DNA from: Terriglobia bacterium
GTDB lineage: Bacteria; Acidobacteriota; Terriglobia; Bryobacterales; UBA6623
NCBI GenBank assembly: GCA_009841225.1
Contig: VXMF01000005.1
Coordinates: 1-64,000, forward strand
DNA length: 64,000 nucleotides
Direction of reading: 5' to 3'
A program made the translations under genes and the position numbers. The notes under the pieces are model-generated. The model was not told the origin of the DNA. It saw only the letters and a list, made by a program, of their open reading frames with translations, and ran no database searches. Of the stretch, positions 27,143 to 36,010 are shown piece after piece (within the stretch, counting starts at the first letter, position 1; every line of letters starts with the position of its first letter).

Positions 27143-27436
27143 ATGGAGTGCCATGTGGGAACCTTGTGCCTGCGCATTCACATCGGGAGCGCTCGCTCGC
27201 TGAAGGACAAGCGCCAAGTCATCCGCTCGCTGAAAGACAGGCTCAAGGCGCGCCACAACATCGCGCTGGCAGAGGTGGCGGGACAAGACAGCCGCCAAGA
27301 TTCCGTCGTCGTTGCCGTGACAGTGGCCAACTCGAGGACAGGAGCGCGCATGGCCCTCGACTCTGCGCACGAAGAGGCCGTGTCCGCACTGGGCCGAGAT
27401 CTGGCCGACGCCGAGTTCGACATCCTGCCGCTGTAG
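27143..27436 (+). CDS. ylxP: DUF503/YlxP family protein
   Basis: Protein of 97 residues with a complete DUF503 fold: MECHVGTLCLRIHIGSARSLKDKRQVIRSLKDRLKARHNIALAEV, then a strand-rich C-terminus. The family is small and basic and is often found between infB and rbfA; its role is not established, though a link to ribosome maturation is suspected from this context. It starts 43 bases after infB. Unusually, rbfA and truB do not follow here. Confidence 0.9.
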   Translation: MECHVGTLCLRIHIGSARSLKDKRQVIRSLKDRLKARHNIALAEVAGQDSRQDSVVVAVTVANSRTGARMALDSAHEEAVSALGRDLADAEFDILPL

Positions 27437-27471
27437 GCGCCGGCGAGCGATGGCGATAGACTGAATCGCGG

Positions 27472-27488
27472 CAGAGCTGCCAGCTCTG
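27472..27488 (+). terminator. Hairpin after ylxP, possible end of the rimP-ylxP operon
   Basis: CAGAGCT (27472-27478) pairs perfectly with AGCTCTG (27482-27488) around a 3-base loop. It is followed only by a short TCT, so intrinsic termination is weakly supported. Confidence 0.35.
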
Positions 27489-27535
27489 TCTAACGACCAA
27501 CGCACGTGCCGAATACCCTACTTGCTGCCCTCGCC

Positions 27536-29206
27536 ATGCGCAGGGCACTACCCACGTTGCTGGCCACGCTGCTGGCATCCCTTGGAGGATGTGGCGGGCG
27601 TGAAGGGACACGGGGCAGCAAAGACCGGCCGGAGACGTTTGACGTGGTCGTCTACGGCGGGACTTCCGCGGCCGTCACGGCGGCCGTCCAAGTCCGCAGG
27701 ATGGGCAAGTCTGTGGTCGTGGTGTCGCCGGACCGGCATCTCGGCGGCTTGTCGTCGGGCGGGCTCGGCTGGACCGATACGGGCGACAAGTCCGTGATCG
27801 GCGGACTCGCCCGCGAGTTCTACCATCGCATCTGGCTGCACTACGAAGATCCAGAAGCTTGGCGATGGCAAGCACGCTCCGAGTACGGTAACCGCGGCCA
27901 AGGCACGCCGGCGCTGGACGGCGCCCAGCGGACTATGTGGATCTTCGAGCCGCATGTCGCCGAAAAAGTGTTCGAGGACCTCGTGGCCGAGCACGGAATC
28001 GACGTGCGGCGGGATGAATGGTTGGACCGCAGCAGCGGAGTGCACGTCGAGGACGGAAGAATCCGGAGCATTGCCACAGAAAGCGGAGCGAGATTCTCCG
28101 GGTCGGCGTTCATCGACGCCACCTACGAGGGCGACCTGATGGCCGCTGCCGGAGTCTCGTACACCGTCGGAAGAGAGGGAAAGGACAGTTATGGAGAAGA
28201 GTGGGCGGGGGTGCAGAAGGACGCCCGCCACCACGGGCACTTCTTCCCGCACGGTGTCGATCCTTACGTCACGCCCGGAGACCCGGCCAGCGGGCTCCTG
28301 CCGCGGATTAGCCCCGAGCCGCCTGGCGAGAACGGCAGCGCCGACCACCGGATCCAAGCCTACTGCTTTCGTCTCTGCCTTACGCGCGTGCCGGAAAACC
28401 ACGTTCCGTTCCCGAGACCGGAAGCGTATGATCCGAGCCAGTACGAACTGATCCTACGCGTGTTCGCCACCGGCTGGAGGGAGACGTTTCGGAAGTTCGA
28501 TCCGATTCCCAACGGCAAGACAGACACCAATAACCACGGGCCTTTCAGCACCGACAACATCGGCACGAACTACACCTACCCAGAAGCCTCGTACGAAGCT
28601 CGGAAGGCAATCGTCGCCGAGCACGAGACGTACCAAAAGGGCCTGCTGTACTTCCTAGCGAACGATCGGCGAGTGCCGGCCGACGTGCGCGAGGAATTCG
28701 CGCAATGGGGCCTCGCCCGTGACGAGTTCACCGAAAACGGAAACTGGCCGCATCAACTCTACATCCGAGAGTCCCGGCGGCTCCTAGGAGAGTTCGTGAT
28801 GACTGAGCACGAGTGCCTTGCCAAGCGCGCGGTGCCCGATTCAGTCGGCATGGGATCGTACGCCATGGACTCCCACAACGTGCAGCGCTACGTGACAGCC
28901 GGCGGCTTCGTCCAAAACGAAGGCGACATCGGCGTCAAACCGCTCCGCCCATACGGCATCGCTTTCGGGTCTCTGAAGCCGCGCAGGCAGGAGGTGACTA
29001 ACCTGCTCGTGCCGGTGTGCGTGTCGGCGTCCCACATCGCGTACGGCTCGATCCGCATGGAGCCGGTCTTCATGATCCTCGGCCAGTCGGCGGCGACCGC
29101 GGCGGTGCTGGCCATAGAGGAGGGAGTCGCTGTCCAAGACCTGGAATACGACAAGCTACGCAACAGACTGCTGGCCGACGGCCAGATCCTCGAATTGCAC
29201 GACTGA
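27536..29206 (+). CDS. FAD-dependent oxidoreductase (FAD_oxidored type), lipoprotein
   Basis: Protein of 556 residues from the ATG at 27536, which begins a lipoprotein signal (LPTLLATLLASLGGCGG; lipobox LGGC). An in-frame GTG 30 bases upstream is less likely. A Rossmann FAD-binding motif follows (DVVVYGGTSAAVTAAVQVRRMGKSVVVVS, about residues 35-65), then the RHLGGLSSGGLGWTD segment typical of this family and AFIDATYEGDLMAAAG. Related proteins occur in polysaccharide-degrading Planctomycetes and Bacteroidetes; the substrate is unknown, though sugars are suspected. A VCBS-repeat gene follows on the same strand after 62 bases. Confidence 0.85.
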   Translation: MRRALPTLLATLLASLGGCGGREGTRGSKDRPETFDVVVYGGTSAAVTAAVQVRRMGKSVVVVSPDRHLGGLSSGGLGWTDTGDKSVIGGLAREFYHRIWLHYEDPEAWRWQARSEYGNRGQGTPALDGAQRTMWIFEPHVAEKVFEDLVAEHGIDVRRDEWLDRSSGVHVEDGRIRSIATESGARFSGSAFIDATYEGDLMAAAGVSYTVGREGKDSYGEEWAGVQKDARHHGHFFPHGVDPYVTPGDPASGLLPRISPEPPGENGSADHRIQAYCFRLCLTRVPENHVPFPRPEAYDPSQYELILRVFATGWRETFRKFDPIPNGKTDTNNHGPFSTDNIGTNYTYPEASYEARKAIVAEHETYQKGLLYFLANDRRVPADVREEFAQWGLARDEFTENGNWPHQLYIRESRRLLGEFVMTEHECLAKRAVPDSVGMGSYAMDSHNVQRYVTAGGFVQNEGDIGVKPLRPYGIAFGSLKPRRQEVTNLLVPVCVSASHIAYGSIRMEPVFMILGQSAATAAVLAIEEGVAVQDLEYDKLRNRLLADGQILELHD

Positions 29207-29256
29207 TCGCTGGGCTCAGGCAGCAAGCGTTCCGGGCGGGCACGCCTGCCGATTGC

Positions 29257-29262
29257 TACGCT
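29257..29262 (+). promoter_or_regulatory. Possible extended -10 (TGC-TACGCT) for the FG-GAP gene
   Basis: TACGCT, preceded by TGC, ends 6 bases before the ATG at 29269, as expected for a leaderless transcript. No -35 box at proper spacing. Confidence 0.25.
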
Positions 29263-29268
29263 ATCGCC

Positions 29269-30468
29269 ATGCAGACCATCATTTCCCTGGCGGCGCTGGC
29301 AGGGCTGGCCGCCAGCCTGAGCCCGGCGGCAATCCAGTTCCGCCACCAGCAGATCGAAGACGAACTCGGAATCGGCTACGCAGTGTTGTGCGAGGACGTC
29401 GACGCCGACGGGGACGTCGACATCGTTGCGCTCAACGAAACACAGGTCATCTGGTGGAGCAACCCGGGCTGGGAGAAACACGTCGCGCTCGACGGAGAGA
29501 CCGAGGCCGATAACGTCGCTATCGCCGCCTACGACATCACCGGCGATGGCAAGCTCGAGTTCGCGATCGGCGCGGCTTGGCGGCCCAGCGACACACATGG
29601 CGGCGGAACCCTGCAGTGGATCGAGCGAACGGACGATCCCGATGCGGAGTGGAGATTGCACCCGCTGGGCAGCGAGCCCACCACGCATCGCATGCGCTGG
29701 GCCGATGTTGATGGGGACGGCCGCGGAGAACTGATCGTCGCTCCATTGCACGGACGCGGGACCAGCGGTCCAAAGCACTGGGTGGGCAACGGCGTCCGGC
29801 TGCTGGCACTGGCGCCGTCAGAGAGACCGGCCGCCAAAGCGTGGGCACAAGAGATTATCGACGACAGCTTTCATATCGTCCACAACTTCTGGGCGTTCAA
29901 CTTCGACAATGACAAGGCCGACGAGCTGCTCGTGGCTTCCTACGAGGGCGTCCACCTGCTGGACCGTTCCGAGTCCGGCCGGTGGGAGAAGTTGCAGCTC
30001 GGCGCAGGCTATATCGGCGACTCCATTCGTGGCGCGGGAGAGATCAAGGTCGGCCGCCTAGGCTCGGGCAAGCGCTACATCGCCACAGTCGAACCGTGGC
30101 ATGCCAACCACATCGTGATCTACCAAGAACCGGAGGATCCGCGGTCGAGCTGGAAGCGCGAAGTCGTGGTCAAGCGAGTCAATGGCGGGCACGCGCTATG
30201 GACCGCCGACCTAGACGGCGACGGCAGCGAAGAACTGGCCTTTGGCTGGCGGCTGAAGGGAAGCATGCCTTACGATCGGACGGGTGTCGCGGTCTACGAC
30301 CCCGACACCGCTGACGTGCAGATCGTCGACTGGGGCGGCATGGCCACAGAGGACCTGATCGCTGCCGATCTCAACGGCGACGGTAGACCCGACATCGTCG
30401 CGGCGGGTCGCGCCACGCACAACCTGAAGATCTACTGGAACGAAGGCCTGAAGCCAGAACTGGAATGA
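29269..30468 (+). CDS. Secreted FG-GAP/VCBS-repeat beta-propeller protein
   Basis: Protein of 399 residues with a signal peptide (TIISLAALAGLAASLSPAA). Repeated calcium-type loops mark FG-GAP blades: DVDADGDVDIVAL, DITGDGKLEFAIG, DVDGDGRGELIVAP, DLDGDGSEELAFG and DLNGDGRPDIVAAG. This gives a propeller without visible catalytic residues, most likely binding a protein or glycan outside the cytoplasm. The Asp/Gly-rich loops suggest calcium dependence. Its link to the upstream FAD enzyme is by position only. Confidence 0.87.
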   Translation: MQTIISLAALAGLAASLSPAAIQFRHQQIEDELGIGYAVLCEDVDADGDVDIVALNETQVIWWSNPGWEKHVALDGETEADNVAIAAYDITGDGKLEFAIGAAWRPSDTHGGGTLQWIERTDDPDAEWRLHPLGSEPTTHRMRWADVDGDGRGELIVAPLHGRGTSGPKHWVGNGVRLLALAPSERPAAKAWAQEIIDDSFHIVHNFWAFNFDNDKADELLVASYEGVHLLDRSESGRWEKLQLGAGYIGDSIRGAGEIKVGRLGSGKRYIATVEPWHANHIVIYQEPEDPRSSWKREVVVKRVNGGHALWTADLDGDGSEELAFGWRLKGSMPYDRTGVAVYDPDTADVQIVDWGGMATEDLIAADLNGDGRPDIVAAGRATHNLKIYWNEGLKPELE

Positions 30469-30487
30469 ACCGGCCCGGCCGCTAGCG

Positions 30488-30997
30488 TCAACCGGATTGG
30501 CTCGCCTTGTGGTTGTTGAGGATCGCGCCCAGCTGCGCATCATGATGCGCATCGTGCCAGACCATGAACTCAATTTGTGACTGCAGGTCCCTGATAGCGA
30601 GGCGTTCGTTGACCACCGGGCTGTCGAGTTGGGCATCGCTCAAGCCCGCGATGGCTGCGAGCGCTTCCTTCCTGCCACTCTCCAGTGCCGCCAGCACTTG
30701 CTCGGTATCGGGATACTTTTCTGGCTCGTCGTAGCATTCGCTGCCGTTGGCGAACAGGTCCTTCCAATGCCCAAGGGGATTGTGCTCGAGTCCTTGGTAG
30801 AGCTTGCGAGCGCCGCCTTCATAGAACGCCAGATGGCCGGCGATCCACAGCGCGTGTGGACCGCCCGGACGGAACCGATTCATCCAGAGGCCGTGCTCGG
30901 CAACGTATTCCAGTTTGGAACCGCTGGCCCTCCAGGTGAAGCCGACGCGATCTAGAATCCGCTGCAGGCGTCCGTACGACGCTCGGTCATTGCTCAT
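30488..30997 (-). CDS. DinB-family putative metal-dependent protein
   Basis: Protein of 169 residues. The ATG at 30997 is chosen because a GGAGG ribosome site (31004-31008) lies 6 bases before it; an upstream ATG at 31015 is in frame but has no such site. The four-helix DinB fold is recognisable, with possible metal ligands in GPHALWIAGHLAFYEGG and in HDAHHDAQLGAIL (HxxxH). DinB-fold proteins include thiol transferases and many of unknown role. It is a single gene, convergent with the FG-GAP gene and downstream of a sulfatase gene. Confidence 0.83.
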   Translation of the reverse strand: MSNDRASYGRLQRILDRVGFTWRASGSKLEYVAEHGLWMNRFRPGGPHALWIAGHLAFYEGGARKLYQGLEHNPLGHWKDLFANGSECYDEPEKYPDTEQVLAALESGRKEALAAIAGLSDAQLDSPVVNERLAIRDLQSQIEFMVWHDAHHDAQLGAILNNHKASQSG

Positions 30998-31176
30998 CGA
31001 TTTCCTCCAAGCCATTGTGCGCCATGCGGGACGGGGCTAGACAGCCCGGCCGGCCGAGCGCTCTCCAGTTAGTTTCTCATGGAAACCGACGATGGCTCTT
31101 TCGCCCGCCGGGACAACTCTTGTGGCAGCGAAAACCGCAAAGAGAAATTGGTAGCCGGTGCCCCCTGCAACTGCTA

Positions 31177-32619
31177 TCAGTCCTTCCAAGCATCGATCTT
31201 GGGCCTTCGCGGCCCGACATCGAAGAAGCGTACATCGGAGCCGACGCGGTCATAGTCTCCCAGGCGATCGCGCACCCGGGCGACGACTCCCATCAAGCGC
31301 TCCACGATGTCGCCGCGCTGCTCGGAAACATCCCGGCTCTCGCTCCAGTCGAACTGCAAGTCGTAAAGCTCAGGGGCTTCCACCGCGTCGATCATGCGTC
31401 CATACCAACTCGTCCATGGCGGATCACTCGGGCGCGGGAGGACTAGCTTCCAGCGCCTGTCTCGCACAGCCTGCAAGTGTGTGAATGCGAAGTAGAGAAA
31501 GTCCTGTCGCGGGCTCTCGCTCGTTCTTCCGGACAGCCACGGCCAGAGGTTGACGCCATCGAGCGGGCGTCGATCGGGAAGAGGCGCACCGGCAATGGCT
31601 GCGAAGGTGGGTAAGAGGTCGAGCGTGCTCGCCAGTTCATCGCTCTCCTGCCCCGAGCGGATCTGCCCGGGCCACCAAAAGATTCCGGGCACGCGCAGCC
31701 CGCCCTCCCAAGTGGACATCTTGAAGCCCCTCAGGGGTGCGGCGCTGCCTCCGTAATCTCCCAAATGCCCCTCGATCCAAGGACCGTTGTCGGATGTGAA
31801 GACAACAAGGGTGCGTTCCTCGAGTTCGAGCTCGCGCAGGGCCGCCAGGACCTTGCCGACACTCCAATCGAGTTCCTCGACGACATCGCCGTAGAGTCCG
31901 CGCGGAGACCGCCCGCGGAACTCCGACGAGGCGCCGAGCGGCACGTGGGGCATGGTGTGCGCTAGATACAGGAAGAACGGCTGGTCGCGGTGAGCCCTCA
32001 GGAAACGGACGGCCTCTTGGGTATATCGCTGCGTGAGCAAGCTTAGGTCAGTCGGGCTCTCCAAGACCTCGTCCCCGCGCATGAGCTCCGTCTTCCAACC
32101 ATTCGGATCGGGCTCGCGGGTGACACCGTTGTGGGAGGGAGTTCCGTAGAAGTAGTCGAACCCCTGCTGAGTCGGCATTAGCTCGCGCTTGTACGGACCT
32201 GTTCCGCGCCCGCGCTCGTGTCCGCCCGCTCCAGCCAGGTGCCACTTGCCGACCAGGCCGCTGACATACCCCTTGGCAGCAAGGACCTCGGCAATCGTAG
32301 CCTCTTCAGGGTGCAGGATGGTGTGCGCCCCCTTCGTGTTGCCGGGCTCCCCGACGCGAATTGGATAACAGCCCGTCAGCAGCGCCGCCCTAGAGGGGCC
32401 GCAGACGTTCTGAGCGTAGAAGCTGGTGAGTCGGAGACCCTCGGCGGCCATGCGGTCAAGATTGGGTGTGCGAATGTGCCGGTTGCCATAGCACCCGAGG
32501 TCGCCATAACCAAGATCGTCAGCGAAGATCACGACAAAGTTAGGGGCCTGCTGGGCCAAGCAAGGCGCACACAGCAGGGCACAGGCAATGGCAGCGACGC
32601 TGCGCGTTCGAATCCTCAT
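31177..32619 (-). CDS. Sulfatase (arylsulfatase A-like), secreted
   Basis: Protein of 480 residues from the ATG at 32619; an ATG three codons earlier (32628) overlaps a TACAAT element and is the alternative. A signal peptide (RSVAAIACALLCAPCLAQQ) leads into the sulfatase fold: NFVVIFADDLGYGDLGCYGN with metal-binding Asp pair, then CGPSR at Cys73 as the formylglycine site, GKWHLAGAGGH, and TSDNGPWIEGH. Its substrate is a sulfate ester not identifiable here. It is divergent from the sulfatase at 32745 across a 125-base region. Confidence 0.9.
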   Translation of the reverse strand: MRIRTRSVAAIACALLCAPCLAQQAPNFVVIFADDLGYGDLGCYGNRHIRTPNLDRMAAEGLRLTSFYAQNVCGPSRAALLTGCYPIRVGEPGNTKGAHTILHPEEATIAEVLAAKGYVSGLVGKWHLAGAGGHERGRGTGPYKRELMPTQQGFDYFYGTPSHNGVTREPDPNGWKTELMRGDEVLESPTDLSLLTQRYTQEAVRFLRAHRDQPFFLYLAHTMPHVPLGASSEFRGRSPRGLYGDVVEELDWSVGKVLAALRELELEERTLVVFTSDNGPWIEGHLGDYGGSAAPLRGFKMSTWEGGLRVPGIFWWPGQIRSGQESDELASTLDLLPTFAAIAGAPLPDRRPLDGVNLWPWLSGRTSESPRQDFLYFAFTHLQAVRDRRWKLVLPRPSDPPWTSWYGRMIDAVEAPELYDLQFDWSESRDVSEQRGDIVERLMGVVARVRDRLGDYDRVGSDVRFFDVGPRRPKIDAWKD

Positions 32620-32626
32620 CCCGAGC

Positions 32627-32632
32627 ATTGTA
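32627..32632 (-). promoter_or_regulatory. Possible -10 element (TACAAT) for the minus-strand sulfatase
   Basis: TACAAT on the minus strand ends 7 bases before the ATG at 32619, and overlaps the alternative ATG at 32628. It fits a leaderless transcript; no clear -35 box. Confidence 0.35.
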
Positions 32633-32744
32633 CGGCCTGTGGCGCGAACCGAGGAATCGCTTGGAGCGGTCCTGTGTGGATTGAACCGGATGCGCCGGAC
32701 CGGAATAAGGCTGGCCGCGCCCCGATGGGCGACAATTGAGTGCA

Positions 32745-34115
32745 ATGCTCCGTCTCTGCTTGGCGCTCTCCCTCGCATCGACCGCCCTCCATGGCCAAGC
32801 ACCACCGCGACCCAATTTTGTCGTATTCCTCTCCGACGACATGGGTTGGGAACAGGTTGGCTTCAATGGCGGCGAGGAAGTCAGCACACCCCATATCGAC
32901 CGAATCGCGGACGAGGGCGTGAAGCTTACCCAGTTCTACGTCCAGCCGGTCTGCTCGCCCACCCGTGCCTGCCTGCTGACCGGCCGCTATGCCTGGAAAA
33001 ACGGCATGGAGGTCCGACCTACTGCGGAGTCTCGTCACGGCATGCTGCTCGACGAGCGGACGATCGCGGAGGCGCTGCGTGAAGTGGGCTACGACACTTG
33101 GATGGTCGGCAAGTGGCATCTCGGCGAATGGCAGCGTCCGCACTTGCCCCTGCAGCGTGGGTTCGACCACCACTATGGACATTACTCGGCGCTGATTGAC
33201 TCCTTTACCCACATGCGCGGGCCGGTATTGGATTGGCATCGTAACGGCCGCCCCGTGGTCGAGGAGGGCTATTCGACGTTCCTGCTGGCGGGCGAGGCCG
33301 AGCGTCTGATCGAGCGCCACGCCGGTCGCAGCCCGTTTTTCCTGTATCTGCCCTTCAACGCCGTGCACGGGCCGCACCAAGCGCCGGAAGAGTATCTCGC
33401 CAAGTATGCCCACCTTGGTCGAAGAGGACCCCAGCGGGCGCAGCTCGAATGCATGGACCAAGCGGTTGGGCGTGTTCTGCAGGCGCTCGAACGCAAGGGC
33501 TTGCTGGATTCCACGCTGGTGATGTTTACCAATGACAACGGCGGGACTCGGATCACGTCGAACGGCCCGTACCGGGGCTTCAAGTCCCACTACCACGAGG
33601 GCGGCGTGCGGGTCCCGGCGGCCATGCGCTGGCCGGGACAGATTCCCGCCGGGTCTGCCAGCGACGAAATGCTCCATGTCGTTGATCTCTTTCCGACATT
33701 TGCGCGGCTGGCGGGGACGAGGATCGATTCAGGTCTGCCGCTCGACGGCCGTGACGCTTGGGACGCTATCGCCCACGCGGGCCCGGGCCCCCGCCAAGAA
33801 GTGGTGCACTCGCTGGAAGTGATCAGAGCGGGCGATTGGAAGTTGATCGAAGAGGGTGCCAGCTACTACGGCTGGCGCAACCAGCCCTTGCAGCTATTCA
33901 ACATCCGCCAGGACCCTTATGAAGAGACGAACCTGGCGGAGAGCCACCCGGAAAAGGTTGCGGAGCTTCGTGCGCGCCTAGCGTTCCACCGGAAGTCCGC
34001 CCGCGAACCGGAACAGCTTGAGCAGATTCCGGGCTATCCGCCGGTCGTCTACGGGGAGGTTGAGAACGAGGTATTCGGCGACCAAGTCAAGGAAGATCTA
34101 GCCGCACGGCAGTGA
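32745..34115 (+). CDS. Sulfatase (arylsulfatase-like), secreted
   Basis: Protein of 456 residues from the ATG at 32745; a TTG nine bases earlier is in frame but less likely. A signal peptide (MLRLCLALSLASTALHGQ) precedes the sulfatase body: NFVVFLSDDMGWEQVGFNGG, the formylglycine motif CSPTR at Cys70, GKWHLGEWQRPHLP, FTNDNGGTR and HEGGVRVPAAMRWPG. It resembles arylsulfatase B-type enzymes acting on sulfated glycans in general form only. It is divergently arranged with another sulfatase. GACAAT lies 8 bases upstream of the ATG but has no -35 partner. Confidence 0.9.
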   Translation: MLRLCLALSLASTALHGQAPPRPNFVVFLSDDMGWEQVGFNGGEEVSTPHIDRIADEGVKLTQFYVQPVCSPTRACLLTGRYAWKNGMEVRPTAESRHGMLLDERTIAEALREVGYDTWMVGKWHLGEWQRPHLPLQRGFDHHYGHYSALIDSFTHMRGPVLDWHRNGRPVVEEGYSTFLLAGEAERLIERHAGRSPFFLYLPFNAVHGPHQAPEEYLAKYAHLGRRGPQRAQLECMDQAVGRVLQALERKGLLDSTLVMFTNDNGGTRITSNGPYRGFKSHYHEGGVRVPAAMRWPGQIPAGSASDEMLHVVDLFPTFARLAGTRIDSGLPLDGRDAWDAIAHAGPGPRQEVVHSLEVIRAGDWKLIEEGASYYGWRNQPLQLFNIRQDPYEETNLAESHPEKVAELRARLAFHRKSAREPEQLEQIPGYPPVVYGEVENEVFGDQVKEDLAARQ

Positions 34116-34298
34116 GACGGTAGCTGCCGCTGTCCTCACTGGAGACGGGCACGCGCAACTCGCTCGCCGGCAGAACAAGCAGGGTCACATACGAGAGCGC
34201 TGAGCGGGCGATTCCCGTCAAGGTCGGCAGCGGGCGATCGTGGGGCACCTAACTGCGGGGGTCATGCCCACAAGCCGCCCGACGAACTGCCCACGCCC

Positions 34299-35285
34299 TT
34301 AGTTGCCGACGTCCGGCATCGCCTTGGACGTCAGCACGAGCGCGCCCCAGAGCTTCACCCTGGGACCCGAGTCCTGCTGCACCGTCTTGCCGGCCCACCA
34401 AGTCTCGTGATGGAGCAGGCCGTCAGGAGACATCGCAGCTTCGTCGACGTCGCCTATTGCGAGATTGAAACCGATTGGCGTGTCCGGCATCCCGTCGGTC
34501 CAGTACTGGCCTTCTTGTATCTCCATGCCCCCGTCCAGTCGAATCCTGACTTCTACTGTGTAGCGGTCTTCAAGGTCGTGAATCACGGTCCGGGTCTCGA
34601 TGATGTCGTCGAGGATCCATCTCCGGTTGTTCTCCCAGTTCTCGACTGTCCGGTTCGGACCGTGAGGCAGCATCCCCGGGACACCGATGCCTCCTTCAAG
34701 CGACTTCGTGAGGTTGTAGATGATCTGGATCCCGCGGCCATCGCCAGTGACATCTGAGACGGGTTCCCCGATTTCCAGCATTCGGCCGAAGATCAGGATC
34801 TCTATCATGTCGCCGAACCAGGGACGGCCCCGCTCCCGCTCGCCGATCACGTGCGCGAACTCGTCCTGGCTCGGCAGCCACCGCTCGGTCTCGATTCCGT
34901 AGAAGAGATCGTCCGTGATGTTGAAGGCGAGGTACATGTGCTGCCCGTCGTGCTTGACCCAGCCATTGAAGTCGAGGTCCCGCCTGGAAGTGATGTCCTG
35001 CCTCATCGCCTCGACCCAGTCGGCATTCCATTCAAACGGCGTGGCATCGTCGTATTCGCCCTGGCCGATCCGTCCATCGAATTCGGGCGTCGCGCCCTTC
35101 CAGCACACCATCCATCGGTCGAGGCTCACCAGAGCCTTGGCCGCCGCTTGCCGAACTTCGGCCGACTCCAGCACGCTCTCCGGCCGAGTCTCTCCGCATC
35201 CAGCCAAGAACCAGACGAGCAGGCCTCCGATGACGGCGGCGCTGCCGCTTCGTAACGCCGTCGCTTTACTCTTCACTTCCATCAT
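34299..35285 (-). CDS. Lipoprotein with CBM9-like (carbohydrate family 9) domain
   Basis: Protein of 328 residues, starting at one of two adjacent ATG codons (35285 or 35282). A lipoprotein signal ends in LAGC (about residue 30). The rest resembles the family 9 carbohydrate-binding beta-sandwich: PEFDGRIGQGEYDDATPF near the start, then HDGQHMYLAFNITDDLFYG, GDMIEILI and YTVEVRIRLDGG. Such domains bind reducing ends of sugar chains or are exported redox modules. Assignment is from overall pattern, and the ligand is unknown. It lies among sulfatase genes, consistent with glycan handling at the cell surface. Confidence 0.65.
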   Translation of the reverse strand: MMEVKSKATALRSGSAAVIGGLLVWFLAGCGETRPESVLESAEVRQAAAKALVSLDRWMVCWKGATPEFDGRIGQGEYDDATPFEWNADWVEAMRQDITSRRDLDFNGWVKHDGQHMYLAFNITDDLFYGIETERWLPSQDEFAHVIGERERGRPWFGDMIEILIFGRMLEIGEPVSDVTGDGRGIQIIYNLTKSLEGGIGVPGMLPHGPNRTVENWENNRRWILDDIIETRTVIHDLEDRYTVEVRIRLDGGMEIQEGQYWTDGMPDTPIGFNLAIGDVDEAAMSPDGLLHHETWWAGKTVQQDSGPRVKLWGALVLTSKAMPDVGN

Positions 35286-35389
35286 GTAGGCACACTTCCG
35301 CACGCCGTGCATCGCTCCACTCAGCCGGCGGGACACCGCATTCGCCCGGCAGGTTTCGAACTCGCTGCCTTGCGGTACTGGATTCCAGA

Positions 35390-35935
35390 TCACGGCACCT
35401 TCTTTGCCGAGGCCTGCCCTGCCACAGTATGAGCCTTTGTTTCGTCCGGCACGGTTGGCAGCCTCGCCACGAACCACATCCCATACGCTCCGGCCGCCGC
35501 GATCACGACACGCCCCATCCAGGGCAGCCCGCCAGTAGCGATGGACAGGGCGATCATCAGCGAACAGCAGGCAATCGATGCCCACTTAGTCTTTCGCTTG
35601 ACACCTCTGTGGCGCTGCCAGTCCTGCAAGGTCGGGCCGAAGAGCTTCGAGTGGAGCAAGCGTTGGTGCAGCGCGGGAGAGGAGCGGACGAAGAAGTAGC
35701 TCGCCAGCAGCAGGAACGGCGTGGTGGGAATCCCTGGCAGTACAACGCCCACCACGCCGAGGGCCACGAAGATGCCGCCCAAAGCGACGAAAAGCCAGCG
35801 CCGCAAGCCCGAAACCTGCGCTACAGGCACATCGCCTTGAAGCGAGTGCCGACTCGCGGCACTTCCTGGAAGTGAAACCTGCGCGGGAGTTGAAGGCGCG
35901 TTTGCTGCACGGGAATTCTGCACAGCGAGACTCAA
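35390..35935 (-). CDS. DUF454 (YbaN-like) inner membrane protein
   Basis: Protein of 181 residues if the TTG at 35935 is used. After a variable, polar 40-residue lead come the DUF454 hallmarks RRWLFVALGGIFVALGVVGVVLPGIPTTPFLLLASYFFVRSSP, then HRGVKRKTKWASI and a final membrane pair. Three or four membrane spans are predicted. The function of the family is unknown. The start is uncertain because no ATG occurs before the conserved region. It lies 104 bases upstream of the CBM9-like lipoprotein on the same strand. Confidence 0.82.
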   Translation of the reverse strand: MSLAVQNSRAANAPSTPAQVSLPGSAASRHSLQGDVPVAQVSGLRRWLFVALGGIFVALGVVGVVLPGIPTTPFLLLASYFFVRSSPALHQRLLHSKLFGPTLQDWQRHRGVKRKTKWASIACCSLMIALSIATGGLPWMGRVVIAAAGAYGMWFVARLPTVPDETKAHTVAGQASAKKVP

Positions 35936-36010
35936 TGAATAGCATAGTGCGACGCTGCCGGAGACTCGCTTGGCATGGCGGCTGGCGAGGTCGGTATGAT
36001 AGCCATCACC

